Below, one piece after another: positions 27,210 through 35,600 of a stretch of DNA of 45,023 nt (positions are counted from its first letter, which is position 1; every line of letters starts with the position of its first letter). The position numbers and the translations under genes are program-made. The notes beneath the pieces are model-generated. The model had not been told where the DNA came from. It did not search any database and saw only the letters and a program-made list of their open reading frames with translations. Location of the stretch: NCBI GenBank assembly GCA_022565695.1, contig JAIUME010000016.1:1-45023 (forward strand), given 5' to 3'. The DNA comes from Alcanivorax sp. Lineage in GTDB: Bacteria > Pseudomonadota > Gammaproteobacteria > Pseudomonadales > Alcanivoracaceae.

Positions 27210-29021
27210 TCAATACATGTCGTCGATCAAGGGCTTGTGCTTCTTCTCCACGAAGGAGCGCTTGAGCTTCATGGTTGCCGTCAGTTCTTCATCCTCGGCG
27301 GTCAACAGCACATCGATCAGACGGAAATACTTGATCTGCTCCACCTGGGCAAAGGACTTGTTCACCTCGCTCACGATACCGTCCACCAGTTCCACGACTT
27401 CTTTTGACCGGCACAACGATGCAAAGTCCGAGAAAGGCACCTGACGCGCCTGGGCATACTTCTCCACATTTTCCTGATCGATCATGATCAGGCAGGTCAG
27501 GTATTTGCGCTGGTCGCCGATCACGACGGCATCGGAAATATAGGGGGAGAACTTGAGCTTGCTCTCGATCTCCGCCGGGGTGATGTTCTTGCCACCGGCC
27601 GTAATGATGATGTCCTTGATGCGCCCGGTGATGGTGAGCATGCCGTCTTCATACCGGCCCATATCCCCGGTGTGCAGCCAGCCATCGCGAATGTCCTCGG
27701 CGGTCTTCTCCGGCTTGCGCCAGTAACCGGCAAACACGTGGCCGCCACGCACCAGCACTTCGCCCTTTTCCGAGATGCGCACATCGGTGCCGGGCAGCAG
27801 GTGGCCCACGGAACCCACCTGGCTACGCTCTTCGGTATTCAGGGAGATCACGCCCGTGCTCTCGGTCATGCCGTAGCCTTCGAACAGGGGCACACCCAGG
27901 GCATCGAACCAGCGAATCAGGTCCGGGGCGATGGGCGCCGCGCCAGTGGTGGCCCGGCGGATATTGGCCATGCCGATCATCTCGCGTACGTTGCGCAGCA
28001 CCAGCAGGCTCCAGATGCCGTATTGCAGTCGTTGCAGGAACGACGGCGCCTTCGTTGCCCGATAGGCCATCCCTGCCGCGATGGCGCGGTCGAATGCCCA
28101 CTGCCCCAGGCGAGTGCCTTCATTGCGCTGATTGATCAGCGCGCTGTAGATCTTTTCCCACAGACGCGGCACGGCGGTGAAGGTATGCGGCGACACTTCC
28201 CGCAGGTTATCGAACACCGTCTCGGGGCTCTCGGCAAAGTTGACGGTGGAGCCCACATAGGTCGGCATTTCCACCGACACCAGCCGTTCCAGAATATGAC
28301 ACAGCGGCAGGAAGCAGAGCTGTTCATCGCTGTCGTTGATGCCCAGCATTTTCTCGCCGGCCTGCAACTGGAACAGGATGTTGCGGTGGCTGATCATGGC
28401 ACCTTTCGGCGCGCCGGTGGTGCCGGAGGTGTAGATCAGCATGCGGATATCATCGGGCTTGCTGGCCGCGATGGCGCTGCTGAACCGTGCTTCCGCATCG
28501 GCAACGCCATTGCCCAGGGCATACAGGTCATCGATGAACATCACCATGGGGTCATCGAAATCCCGCAACCCCTTGCGATCGAACACGATCACTTTTTTCA
28601 GGGTCGGCACCTGGTCACGCACCTGCAGATACTTGTCCAGCTGTTCGTCGTTCTCGACAAACAGGAACGCCGAGCCGGAATCATTGACCAGGTAGGCCAG
28701 CTGCTCGGCACTGTCGGTGGTGTAGACGCCGTTGGAGATACCGCCCGCGCCCGCAATACCCATGTCGCAGTACAACCACGCCTTGCAGTCCTCACTGAGG
28801 ATCGAGACCGGCTGGCCACGCTCCAGGCCCAGCTCCAGCAGTGCCACCCCGATGGCGCGAGCGCGCTCGTAGTAGTCCTGCCAGGTGCTTGCCTGCCAGA
28901 TGCCCAGATACTTTTCCCGATGGGCGATACGCGCGCCACGCTCCAGGCACTTCTTGCGCCAGAGCTTGACCATGGTGTCGCAGCCATCGACCGTTACTGT
29001 GGTGTCGTTTTTTGTCGTCAT
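27210..29021 (-). CDS. AMP-forming acyl-CoA ligase (long-chain type)
   Basis: This 603-residue ligase activates a carboxylic acid with ATP and joins it to CoA. Motifs are YTSGTTGAPKG (197-207), the ATP/AMP site GYGMTESTG (382-390), WLHTGDMGRYEDG and GGKNITPAEIE, with a C-terminal lysine region MKLKRSF. Length and the DxxAKLG-like linker resemble FAA1/long-chain ligases rather than short-chain acetate ligases. Its ATG shares bases with the livF stop (TGATG), so it is translationally coupled to the transporter. That points to activation of the imported acid, which is an inference from context. No membrane segment is evident. Confidence 0.88.
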   Translation of the reverse strand: MTTKNDTTVTVDGCDTMVKLWRKKCLERGARIAHREKYLGIWQASTWQDYYERARAIGVALLELGLERGQPVSILSEDCKAWLYCDMGIAGAGGISNGVYTTDSAEQLAYLVNDSGSAFLFVENDEQLDKYLQVRDQVPTLKKVIVFDRKGLRDFDDPMVMFIDDLYALGNGVADAEARFSSAIAASKPDDIRMLIYTSGTTGAPKGAMISHRNILFQLQAGEKMLGINDSDEQLCFLPLCHILERLVSVEMPTYVGSTVNFAESPETVFDNLREVSPHTFTAVPRLWEKIYSALINQRNEGTRLGQWAFDRAIAAGMAYRATKAPSFLQRLQYGIWSLLVLRNVREMIGMANIRRATTGAAPIAPDLIRWFDALGVPLFEGYGMTESTGVISLNTEERSQVGSVGHLLPGTDVRISEKGEVLVRGGHVFAGYWRKPEKTAEDIRDGWLHTGDMGRYEDGMLTITGRIKDIIITAGGKNITPAEIESKLKFSPYISDAVVIGDQRKYLTCLIMIDQENVEKYAQARQVPFSDFASLCRSKEVVELVDGIVSEVNKSFAQVEQIKYFRLIDVLLTAEDEELTATMKLKRSFVEKKHKPLIDDMY

Positions 29022-29791
29022 CAGCGCCAGGTCTTCTTGCGTTTCCAGCGTTTTTCCGGTCGGTCGCTATCGGCCGACTGGCCAAGATAAAACTCACGGA
29101 TATCTTCCGAGGCGAGCAGTTTTTCCGCCGAGCCGTCCATCACGATACGGCCGGTTTCCAGCACGTAACCGTGATCGGCGGTCTGCAATGCCACCCGGGC
29201 ATTCTGCTCCACCAGCAGCATGGTCACGCCCTGCTCCTGATTCAGCCGGCGGATGATGGTAAAGATTTCTTTCACCAGCAGCGGCGACAGACCCAGGGAA
29301 GGTTCATCCAGCAACATCAGCCGCGGTCGCGACATCAGCCCCCGGCCGATGGCCAGCATCTGCTGCTGACCGCCGGACAGGGTGCCCGCCGGCTGGCTGC
29401 GCCGGTCACGCAGCACCGGGAAGTAGTCATAGACCATCTCGATATCGGCGGCCACGCCCGCCTTGTCGCGGCGGGTGTAGGCGCCCATGGCCAGGTTCTC
29501 GGCCACCGACAGGAACGGAAATACTTCACGGCCTTCCGGCACATGGGCAATGCCCTTGCGCACCAGCACATCCGGCTCGCTGCCGCCGATCTGTTCACCA
29601 TGGAACGTCACGGTGCCCTTGCGCGGCGCCAGCGAGCCGGACACGGTTTTCATGAGCGTCGTCTTGCCCGCACCGTTGGAGCCAAGAATGGTGACGATCT
29701 TGCCTTCCGGCACCGACAGCGAGACCCCGCGCAGGGCCATCACCGGGCCATAGAAGGCTTCCAGATTGCGGACTTCCAGCGTGTTCGTCAT
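29021..29791 (-). CDS. livF: ABC transporter ATP-binding protein LivF type
   Basis: This is one of two ATPases driving the importer, 256 residues long. It has Walker A GSNGAGKTT, signature LSGGQQQMLAIGRGLM and Walker B RLMLLDEPSLGLSP, followed by the H-loop region TMLLVEQNARVAL. The start is ATG 29791, giving MTNTLEVRNLEAFYGPV; the longer open frame to 29983 is only the reverse reading of livG. ATG overlaps the livG stop as ATGA. At its 3' end it overlaps the ligase start. Confidence 0.93.
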   Translation of the reverse strand: MTNTLEVRNLEAFYGPVMALRGVSLSVPEGKIVTILGSNGAGKTTLMKTVSGSLAPRKGTVTFHGEQIGGSEPDVLVRKGIAHVPEGREVFPFLSVAENLAMGAYTRRDKAGVAADIEMVYDYFPVLRDRRSQPAGTLSGGQQQMLAIGRGLMSRPRLMLLDEPSLGLSPLLVKEIFTIIRRLNQEQGVTMLLVEQNARVALQTADHGYVLETGRIVMDGSAEKLLASEDIREFYLGQSADSDRPEKRWKRKKTWR

Positions 29792-30558
29792 GCCGTCTCC
29801 TCCGCACCCAGATAGGCCTCGATAACGCGCGGGTCCGCCTGCACTTCGGCAGAGGTACCCAGCGCCAGCGGCTTGCCTTCGGCGACCGCCAGCACGCGAT
29901 CGGAGACCCGCGACACCAGGCTCATGTCGTGCTCCACCATCAGGATGGTCAGACCGAGATCCTTCTGCATGTCCTCGATCCACCAGGCCATGTCTTTCGT
30001 TTCTTCCACGCTCAACCCGGACGCCGGTTCATCCAGCAGCACCAGGCGCGGCCCCGATGACAGGGCGCGGGCGATCTCGACCACCTTGCGCACACCGTAG
30101 GGCAGACCGGCAATCAGCTTGTCGCGATAGGCGGCCAGATCAAGGAAGTCGATCACTTCTTCCACATGCCGGCGATGCTCGCGCTCGGCGCGGCGCACAC
30201 GCGGCAGGAACAGCATATCCTCTATCCACAACGTCTTGCGCCGTACATGCCGCCCCATCAGCAGGTTCTGCAACACCGTGGAGTGATCAAACAGCTCGAT
30301 ATTCTGGAAGGTGCGGGCAATCCCCAGCGGCGCAATCTTGTGCGCTGGCAGACGTGTAATGTCCTGCCCGTCGAACAGGATACGGCCACCGCTGGGCTCA
30401 TACAGGCGACTGATCAGATTGAAGATGGTGGATTTACCGGCGCCATTGGGCCCGACAATGGTGAAGACCTCGCCGGCCTCCACGCTGAAGCTGACGCCAT
30501 CCACGGCCTTGACGCCGCCGAAGGCGATGGACAGATTTTCGACCTGTAACAGACTCAT
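29788..30558 (-). CDS. livG: ABC transporter ATP-binding protein LivG type
   Basis: This is the second ATPase of the importer, 256 residues. Walker A is VGPNGAGKSTIFNLI, the signature is LPYGVRKVVEIARALS (the YG form is normal for LivG), and Walker B is RLVLLDEPASGLS. GIARTFQNIELFDHSTVLQNLL is the Q-loop region. The C-terminal extension after ILMVEHDM is typical. Its start overlaps the livM stop by 4 bp (ATGA). Confidence 0.94.
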   Translation of the reverse strand: MSLLQVENLSIAFGGVKAVDGVSFSVEAGEVFTIVGPNGAGKSTIFNLISRLYEPSGGRILFDGQDITRLPAHKIAPLGIARTFQNIELFDHSTVLQNLLMGRHVRRKTLWIEDMLFLPRVRRAEREHRRHVEEVIDFLDLAAYRDKLIAGLPYGVRKVVEIARALSSGPRLVLLDEPASGLSVEETKDMAWWIEDMQKDLGLTILMVEHDMSLVSRVSDRVLAVAEGKPLALGTSAEVQADPRVIEAYLGAEETA

Positions 30559-31652
30559 CGCATGCGCTCCGTTTTCAGGTAGGTGCGGGAGCGGCGGAAC
30601 ATGCCCTTGCGGTACAGCGGGAACAACTGGAACCAGGTACGCACCTTCAGCCAGACACCATAAAGGCCACGCGGCTCATAGATCACCATGACCAGAATGA
30701 TCAGGGCGAAGGCCGCCATGTCCATGCCCGGATAGTCACCCAGTGCGATCGGGGTATGCGCGTTGACCAGATCCCGCAAGGTCGCAATCACCTGAGGCAG
30801 CAGCACCACCACGATGGCGCCGAGGAAGGCACCGTGCATGGAACCCAACCCGCCGATCACCACCTGCAGCAGCAGTGTGATGGAAATCAGGATCAGGAAA
30901 CTTTCATAGTTCACCACCTGCGCCATATGCGCATACAGCGCACCCGCCAGCCCGGTGATCGCACAGGACAGCGTAAATGCCAGGGTCTTGGTGTTGGCCA
31001 CATTCACGCCCAGCGCCCGCGCGGACACCTCGCTGTCACGCACTGCAAGAAACGCTCGCCCCGACGGTGAACGCAGCAAGTTGGCGTACATCAGCGTGAC
31101 CAGCAGCAACACCCCCAGGCAGAGGTAATAGAAGGCCGTAGGCGTGCCATAGCGGTCGATCTCGTAGCCGAACAGCTCGATCATTGGCGCGATCACGCCA
31201 CTGACACCGCCTGTCACCGGCTCGGCAATGATCGCGATATCCTCGATGATCACGCTCAATGCCAGCGTGGCAATGGCCAGGTAAATGCCGGTCATGCGCA
31301 GCAGTGGTCGTGCCAGCACGGCCCCGGCCACACCCGTGATCACAGCACTGGCGATCAGCGCCGGGATAAACGGCCAGCCTCTCTCCATCAGTGCCATGTT
31401 GGCAAAGGCGCCGATGGCCATGAAGGCCGCATGGCCGAGGCTGACCTGGCCGGTGTGACCCACCAGCAGCATCAGGCCGAGACCGGCCAGTGACCAGATG
31501 GCGATCTGGGTTAACTCACCGACGAAGTACTCCGGCAACACAAATGGCGCCGCAATCGCCAGCAGGATCAGAATGCCGTACTGGATGCGATGCCGGTTAT
31601 CCTGAAACAGATTGATATCGTGGTCGTAACTGCTCTTGAACTGGACTCTCAT
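30555..31652 (-). CDS. livM: ABC transporter permease LivM type
   Basis: This 365-residue permease has 9 or so hydrophobic segments, with the LivM motifs LLVGHTGQVSLGHAAFMAIG near the N-terminus and YESFLILISITLLLQVVIGG followed by GSMHGAFLGA near the C-terminus. It forms the membrane channel with LivH. A hydrophilic N-terminus (SSYDHDINLFQDNRHR) and a basic C-terminal tail (RKGMFRRSRTYLKTERMR) lie outside the core and are longer than in typical LivM. It starts 16 bp after livH. Confidence 0.92.
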   Translation of the reverse strand: MRVQFKSSYDHDINLFQDNRHRIQYGILILLAIAAPFVLPEYFVGELTQIAIWSLAGLGLMLLVGHTGQVSLGHAAFMAIGAFANMALMERGWPFIPALIASAVITGVAGAVLARPLLRMTGIYLAIATLALSVIIEDIAIIAEPVTGGVSGVIAPMIELFGYEIDRYGTPTAFYYLCLGVLLLVTLMYANLLRSPSGRAFLAVRDSEVSARALGVNVANTKTLAFTLSCAITGLAGALYAHMAQVVNYESFLILISITLLLQVVIGGLGSMHGAFLGAIVVVLLPQVIATLRDLVNAHTPIALGDYPGMDMAAFALIILVMVIYEPRGLYGVWLKVRTWFQLFPLYRKGMFRRSRTYLKTERMR

Positions 31653-31668
31653 TGATTACGCCCCCGCC

Positions 31669-32547
31669 CTACACTTTCTTCTGGCTGACCTGGGCGAACA
31701 GACCGCCCGGACGCAGGATCAGCACAGCCAACATCAGCACATAAGGCGCCACCTGCCCGAAACCGCTGGGCAGGTAACGCCCGGCGAACGGCTCGACAAT
31801 GCCCACCAACAGGCCACCCACCAGCGCGCCCGGCAACGAACCCAGCCCACCGATCACGGCGGCAGCAAAGGCCTTGATACCGAACAGCAGCCCGACGGAG
31901 GGCTCCACCGCCCCCTTGGCCGCGAACAGCACCCCGGCGATAGCCGCCACCACACCCGCCAGCGCCCAGACGATAGCGTTGACCCGCTTTACCGGAATGC
32001 CCATGTAGTAGGCCGCCATCTGGTTCTGGCTGCTGGCCTGCATGGCAACACCAAGGCGGGTGCGGGCAAAGAAGAAGTACAGCACCGTGGTGAGCAATAC
32101 TGTGGCGCCGATAATCACTGCGTCCACCATGGGAATGATCAGGCCGCCGAAGCGCAGCACCTGCCCGGTAAAGGGCGTTTCGAGTGACATGGGGTTGTGG
32201 CCCCAGACGGTGCCGGCGAAGAAGCGGATCAGGAAACCCAGTGCGATGGTGAGGATCACCATGGCAAATTGCGGCTGACCGAAAATGCCGCGCAGCACGA
32301 AGCGCTCCAGCAGGTAGCCGAACACCCCGAGCACCACGGCTGCGCACACCAGCCCCATCAGGAAAGGCAGGTCGGCATAGCCGGTATTGATGAAGGTAAT
32401 TCCCAGGAACGCCCCAAGCATGAGCATATCGCCCTGGGCGAAATTGACCGCTTCCGACGCCTTGTAGATCAGCACGAAACCCAGCGCCAGCAGACCATAA
32501 ATACAGCCGTTGGCGATGCCGCTGATCAGCAGCTGCAGCACATCCAT
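31669..32547 (-). CDS. livH: ABC transporter permease LivH type
   Basis: This 292-residue permease is the first gene of the transporter operon. It begins MDVLQLLISGIANGCIYGLLALG, the LivH standard, so I use ATG 32547 and not the in-frame start at 32667. Other motifs are AVNFAQGDMLMLGAF and the loop GAVEPSVGLLFGIKAFAAAVIGGLGS, with PGALVGGLLVGIVE. It has about eight membrane helices and pairs with LivM. The 164 bp upstream, shared with the divergent RDD gene, hold a TTGACA at about 32653-32658 on the minus strand but no matching -10 at normal spacing. Confidence 0.93.
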   Translation of the reverse strand: MDVLQLLISGIANGCIYGLLALGFVLIYKASEAVNFAQGDMLMLGAFLGITFINTGYADLPFLMGLVCAAVVLGVFGYLLERFVLRGIFGQPQFAMVILTIALGFLIRFFAGTVWGHNPMSLETPFTGQVLRFGGLIIPMVDAVIIGATVLLTTVLYFFFARTRLGVAMQASSQNQMAAYYMGIPVKRVNAIVWALAGVVAAIAGVLFAAKGAVEPSVGLLFGIKAFAAAVIGGLGSLPGALVGGLLVGIVEPFAGRYLPSGFGQVAPYVLMLAVLILRPGGLFAQVSQKKV

Positions 32548-32711
32548 CGAACATGTCCCGTATCGGTTGTTGTTATCGCTGTCGGATCCGTTGTGTGACG
32601 CTTCAGCATGCTGACCCGACAGTCGAGGCGTGGGCCCAAGCATGCCGCATATTGTCAATCGGCGCAAAACACGTGAGACTGCGCAGCCCGAATCACAAAC
32701 GGTGACGTGTC

Positions 32712-33197
32712 ATGACGCCGACTCTCCCTGCGCCCCTCCTCCCTGCCCCCCTTTGGCGCCGCCTTGCCGCACTCGGCTACGACCTGCTGCTGCTGATCGC
32801 ACTGGTCTTCATCACCACCGGTATCGTGATCCCGTTGTATACCCATTCCGGGCTCACCGTTACCGATGTGAACGGCGTGATTCGCCCTCCCACCTGGTTC
32901 CTGCGCGGGGTGTTGCTGCCACTGCTGCTACTGGAGATATGGGCCTTCTATGCCTGGTTCTGGCTGCATGGTGGCCAGACCCTCGGCATGCGGGCCTGGC
33001 GCATCCGCACGCAGACCGCAGGCAATCATATGCTGACACTGCCTCAGACGCTGAAGCGCTTCTGTGCCGGGCTACTGAGCTGGATACTGCTGGGGGCGGG
33101 CTACCTGCTGGCGCTGATCAAACCTTACCAGACGTTGCATGACCGGCTGTCCGGCACCGAAACCGTGCTGCTGCCCAAGCCGGAAAAGCAAACCTGA
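32712..33197 (+). CDS. RDD family membrane protein
   Basis: This 161-residue membrane protein belongs to the RDD family. It has the N-terminal RRLAALGYDLLLLIALVF, in which the family's Arg-Asp pattern appears as R and YD, then helices near 65-90 and 115-135, with GGQTLGMRAWRIRT between and YQTLHDRLSGT at the C-terminus. Family function is not settled; some members have been linked to ion transport. It lies alone on the plus strand and its stop TGA abuts the lptG stop (TGATCA), so the two genes converge with no intergenic DNA. Confidence 0.85.
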   Translation: MTPTLPAPLLPAPLWRRLAALGYDLLLLIALVFITTGIVIPLYTHSGLTVTDVNGVIRPPTWFLRGVLLPLLLLEIWAFYAWFWLHGGQTLGMRAWRIRTQTAGNHMLTLPQTLKRFCAGLLSWILLGAGYLLALIKPYQTLHDRLSGTETVLLPKPEKQT

Positions 33198-34262
33198 TCA
33201 GCGAATCCGGCCCAGGAGCCAGATGCCGACTGCCAGGCACACGGCTGCGGGCACTGCAGCCGCCAGCAACGGCGGCATCTGGAAGATCAGCGAGACATGG
33301 CCGATAAACTGCTGGCCATAATGAAACACCATGCCGGCAATGATGCCGGTGGTCAGCCGCAGCCCCATGCTCACTTCACGCAGGGGGCCGAAAATGAAGG
33401 AAATGGCAATCAGCACCATGCCCAGGGTCGCAAACGGCATGAACAGCTTCTGCCAGAATGACAGCAGGTATTCTCCCGCCTCGAGCCCCTGGCGTTGCAG
33501 ATAATGGGCATAGCCCCAGATCTTGGTCAGCGCCAGATTTTCCGGGCTCAGCACAATGATCGACAGCAACTCCGGCGTCAGTTCTGACTCCCACACCCCG
33601 GTATTCTGACGGTAGGGGACGGTGCGATCCTCCAGCAACGTGGTGCCGAAGATATCCTCGGTAAACCAGCTCTCATTCTGATAGATCGCCCGGCCAATGA
33701 ACTGGGTTTCCGCCAGCGTCCGGTTTTCGTGAAAGCGATACCGGGTCACGCCATGCAGCACACCGTTGGACTGCACCGCATTGATGTGAATGAACTCATT
33801 GCCTTCACGGTGCCAGAAGCCGGAACGGGACCGGTAGGTAATATCCTCACCGCGCTCCGCAATAGCCCGATTACTCTGCGCGATGCGCTCACTCCAGGGC
33901 ACCACGTACTCACCGACCGCCATGCCGATCAGCAGCATGACGATTGCCGGGCGCATCACCAGCCAGCTGATACGCCGCGGTGAGGTGCCGGAACCCCGGA
34001 TGATGGTCAACTCGCCGCTGTTGGCCAGCACCCCCAGCCCGAGCAGGGTGCCCAACAGCACAGCCATGGGCAGAAACTCATGGGCCGTGCGCGGCATGGT
34101 GGTGACGACATACTGCATCGCCTGCATCACCTGGTAATTGGCGCGCAGCTTGCCCAACTCATCAATGAAACTGAATAGCCCGTCCAGCGCCAGCAACACC
34201 GCCAGCACCGCCAGCGAGGGCAACAACACAGCATTCCAGAGGTATCGGCGAATCAGGATCAT
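33198..34262 (-). CDS. lptG: LPS export permease LptG
   Basis: LptG with LptF and the ATPase LptB pulls lipopolysaccharide out of the inner membrane. This copy has 354 residues with three membrane helices before and three after the periplasmic beta-jellyroll domain. The start MILIRRYLWNAVLLPSL and GELTIIRGSGTSPRRISWLV (coupling helix) are typical. ATG 34262 overlaps the lptF stop as ATGA; the longer open frame to 34553 is the reverse reading of lptF. The C-terminus ends in LAVGIWLLGRIR. Confidence 0.95.
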   Translation of the reverse strand: MILIRRYLWNAVLLPSLAVLAVLLALDGLFSFIDELGKLRANYQVMQAMQYVVTTMPRTAHEFLPMAVLLGTLLGLGVLANSGELTIIRGSGTSPRRISWLVMRPAIVMLLIGMAVGEYVVPWSERIAQSNRAIAERGEDITYRSRSGFWHREGNEFIHINAVQSNGVLHGVTRYRFHENRTLAETQFIGRAIYQNESWFTEDIFGTTLLEDRTVPYRQNTGVWESELTPELLSIIVLSPENLALTKIWGYAHYLQRQGLEAGEYLLSFWQKLFMPFATLGMVLIAISFIFGPLREVSMGLRLTTGIIAGMVFHYGQQFIGHVSLIFQMPPLLAAAVPAAVCLAVGIWLLGRIR

Positions 34263-35374
34263 CCTTGCGCCACCCCTTTGGTGCGGGCACGAAACGCCGG
34301 CCACAGGTAAAGGCTGGCCACCAGCAGGATGGCCAGCAAGTGCACCCAGGCCGTGTGATACCAGAAGGGTCGCTCCGCCCGCGGCGTATCCTCGATCCAG
34401 CCACGCATGACCATGATCAGGCCGACATAGAACAGATACAGCAGCACGGCCGGAATCAGTTTGCCGAACCGGCCCTGACGCGGATTGACCCGGGCCAGGG
34501 GAATGGCCGCGATGGTCATCACCGGCACCAGCAGCACCAGGGCGATACGCCACTGCAACTCGGCATCGGCCTCCGGGTCATCCAGGTTATCCATCAACGT
34601 CAGCGTGCTCAGTGCGCGCACCTGCGGCGGCCGGGGGACGCTGCGCTCCTCGCCCACCCGCACCAGCGCACGTTCGAACAGCACCTTGCGGAAATCACCA
34701 TCGCCGGGCTGGCCGCTGTACTGGTGACCGTCCAGCAGTTCCAGATAGGTCATGCCCTCGTGCTCGATGAGCGTGCCGGTTTCTGCCCAGACGGTCAGCA
34801 TCTCGCTCTGGTTGTCGTCGGCGTAGGTCCGGAAATCCGAAATGAACACCCGCTTCAGGGACCCGGCCTCACGGTCGAACCCTTCGGCATAGGTGGCCCG
34901 ATAGGTATTGCCCGAGCCACGCACATGAAACCTGCCCGGCGTCAGCAGCTCCAGCACGGAGCGCCCTTGCTGCTCCTCGAAGATGCGCGACACTTCGCCG
35001 TCCGCCATGGGCGTGACATACAACGCAAAGAAACCGATCACCAGGGTGGTCACCGCCACCGGCGCCGCCATCGCCCGGATCAGACGCTGCTGGCTGACGC
35101 CGCAGGCGCGCAGCACCACCACTTCGTTGTCGGTATACATGCGCCCGAGCACCAGCAGCACGCCAATGAACAGGCTCAGGGGCAGGATCATCTGCAGGAA
35201 TTCAGGCAGCCGAAACGCCATCACGGAGAACAGCACCGTGGCATCGATATCCCCCACCGCCGCAGAGGCCAGGTAGCGGATGAAGCGCCCACTGACCAGC
35301 ACCATCACCAGCACGAAGGTGACGACGACCGTGGTCATGAACAGCTGCTTGTTGACGTAGCGATAGAGAATCAA
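34259..35374 (-). CDS. lptF: LPS export permease LptF
   Basis: LptF is the partner of LptG in the LptB2FG exporter. The 371-residue protein begins MILYRYVNKQLFMTTVVVTF, with six membrane helices around a periplasmic domain, and the coupling segment MYTDNEVVVLRACGVSQQRL. Initiation appears to use TTG (35374): no in-frame ATG upstream gives a better alignment, and CAGG is about 9 bp away. It is the first gene of lptFG and diverges from pepA, as in many gammaproteobacteria. Confidence 0.94.
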   Translation of the reverse strand: MILYRYVNKQLFMTTVVVTFVLVMVLVSGRFIRYLASAAVGDIDATVLFSVMAFRLPEFLQMILPLSLFIGVLLVLGRMYTDNEVVVLRACGVSQQRLIRAMAAPVAVTTLVIGFFALYVTPMADGEVSRIFEEQQGRSVLELLTPGRFHVRGSGNTYRATYAEGFDREAGSLKRVFISDFRTYADDNQSEMLTVWAETGTLIEHEGMTYLELLDGHQYSGQPGDGDFRKVLFERALVRVGEERSVPRPPQVRALSTLTLMDNLDDPEADAELQWRIALVLLVPVMTIAAIPLARVNPRQGRFGKLIPAVLLYLFYVGLIMVMRGWIEDTPRAERPFWYHTAWVHLLAILLVASLYLWPAFRARTKGVAQG

Positions 35375-35447
35375 GGGTCAGCCTGCATACCGGGAAATGC
35401 CACGCGCACCCGCGCGCCAGAACTGTCGAAGCGACATGAAGTGACGT

Positions 35448-35544
35448 AGTGTACCCCAGCCTTGCAGAGTGAGCACCGCCACATGTGCCGTGTCACGAAA
35501 CCCGTCACCGGGCCCGTTACCGCGCCCCCGCAATCTGCTAGCAT
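35448..35544. promoter_or_regulatory. Divergent lptF and pepA promoter region
   Basis: TACACT on the minus strand (35448-35453, preceded by GGG) is a likely -10 for lptF. TAGCAT (35539-35544), preceded by TGC, is a likely extended -10 for pepA on the plus strand. The -35 elements are poor on both sides. Confidence 0.35.
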
Positions 35545-35600
35545 CTGCCCCACACTCTACAACAGTTTCCCTCTTGAACGTTCGCCAACCCGGAGCATCC

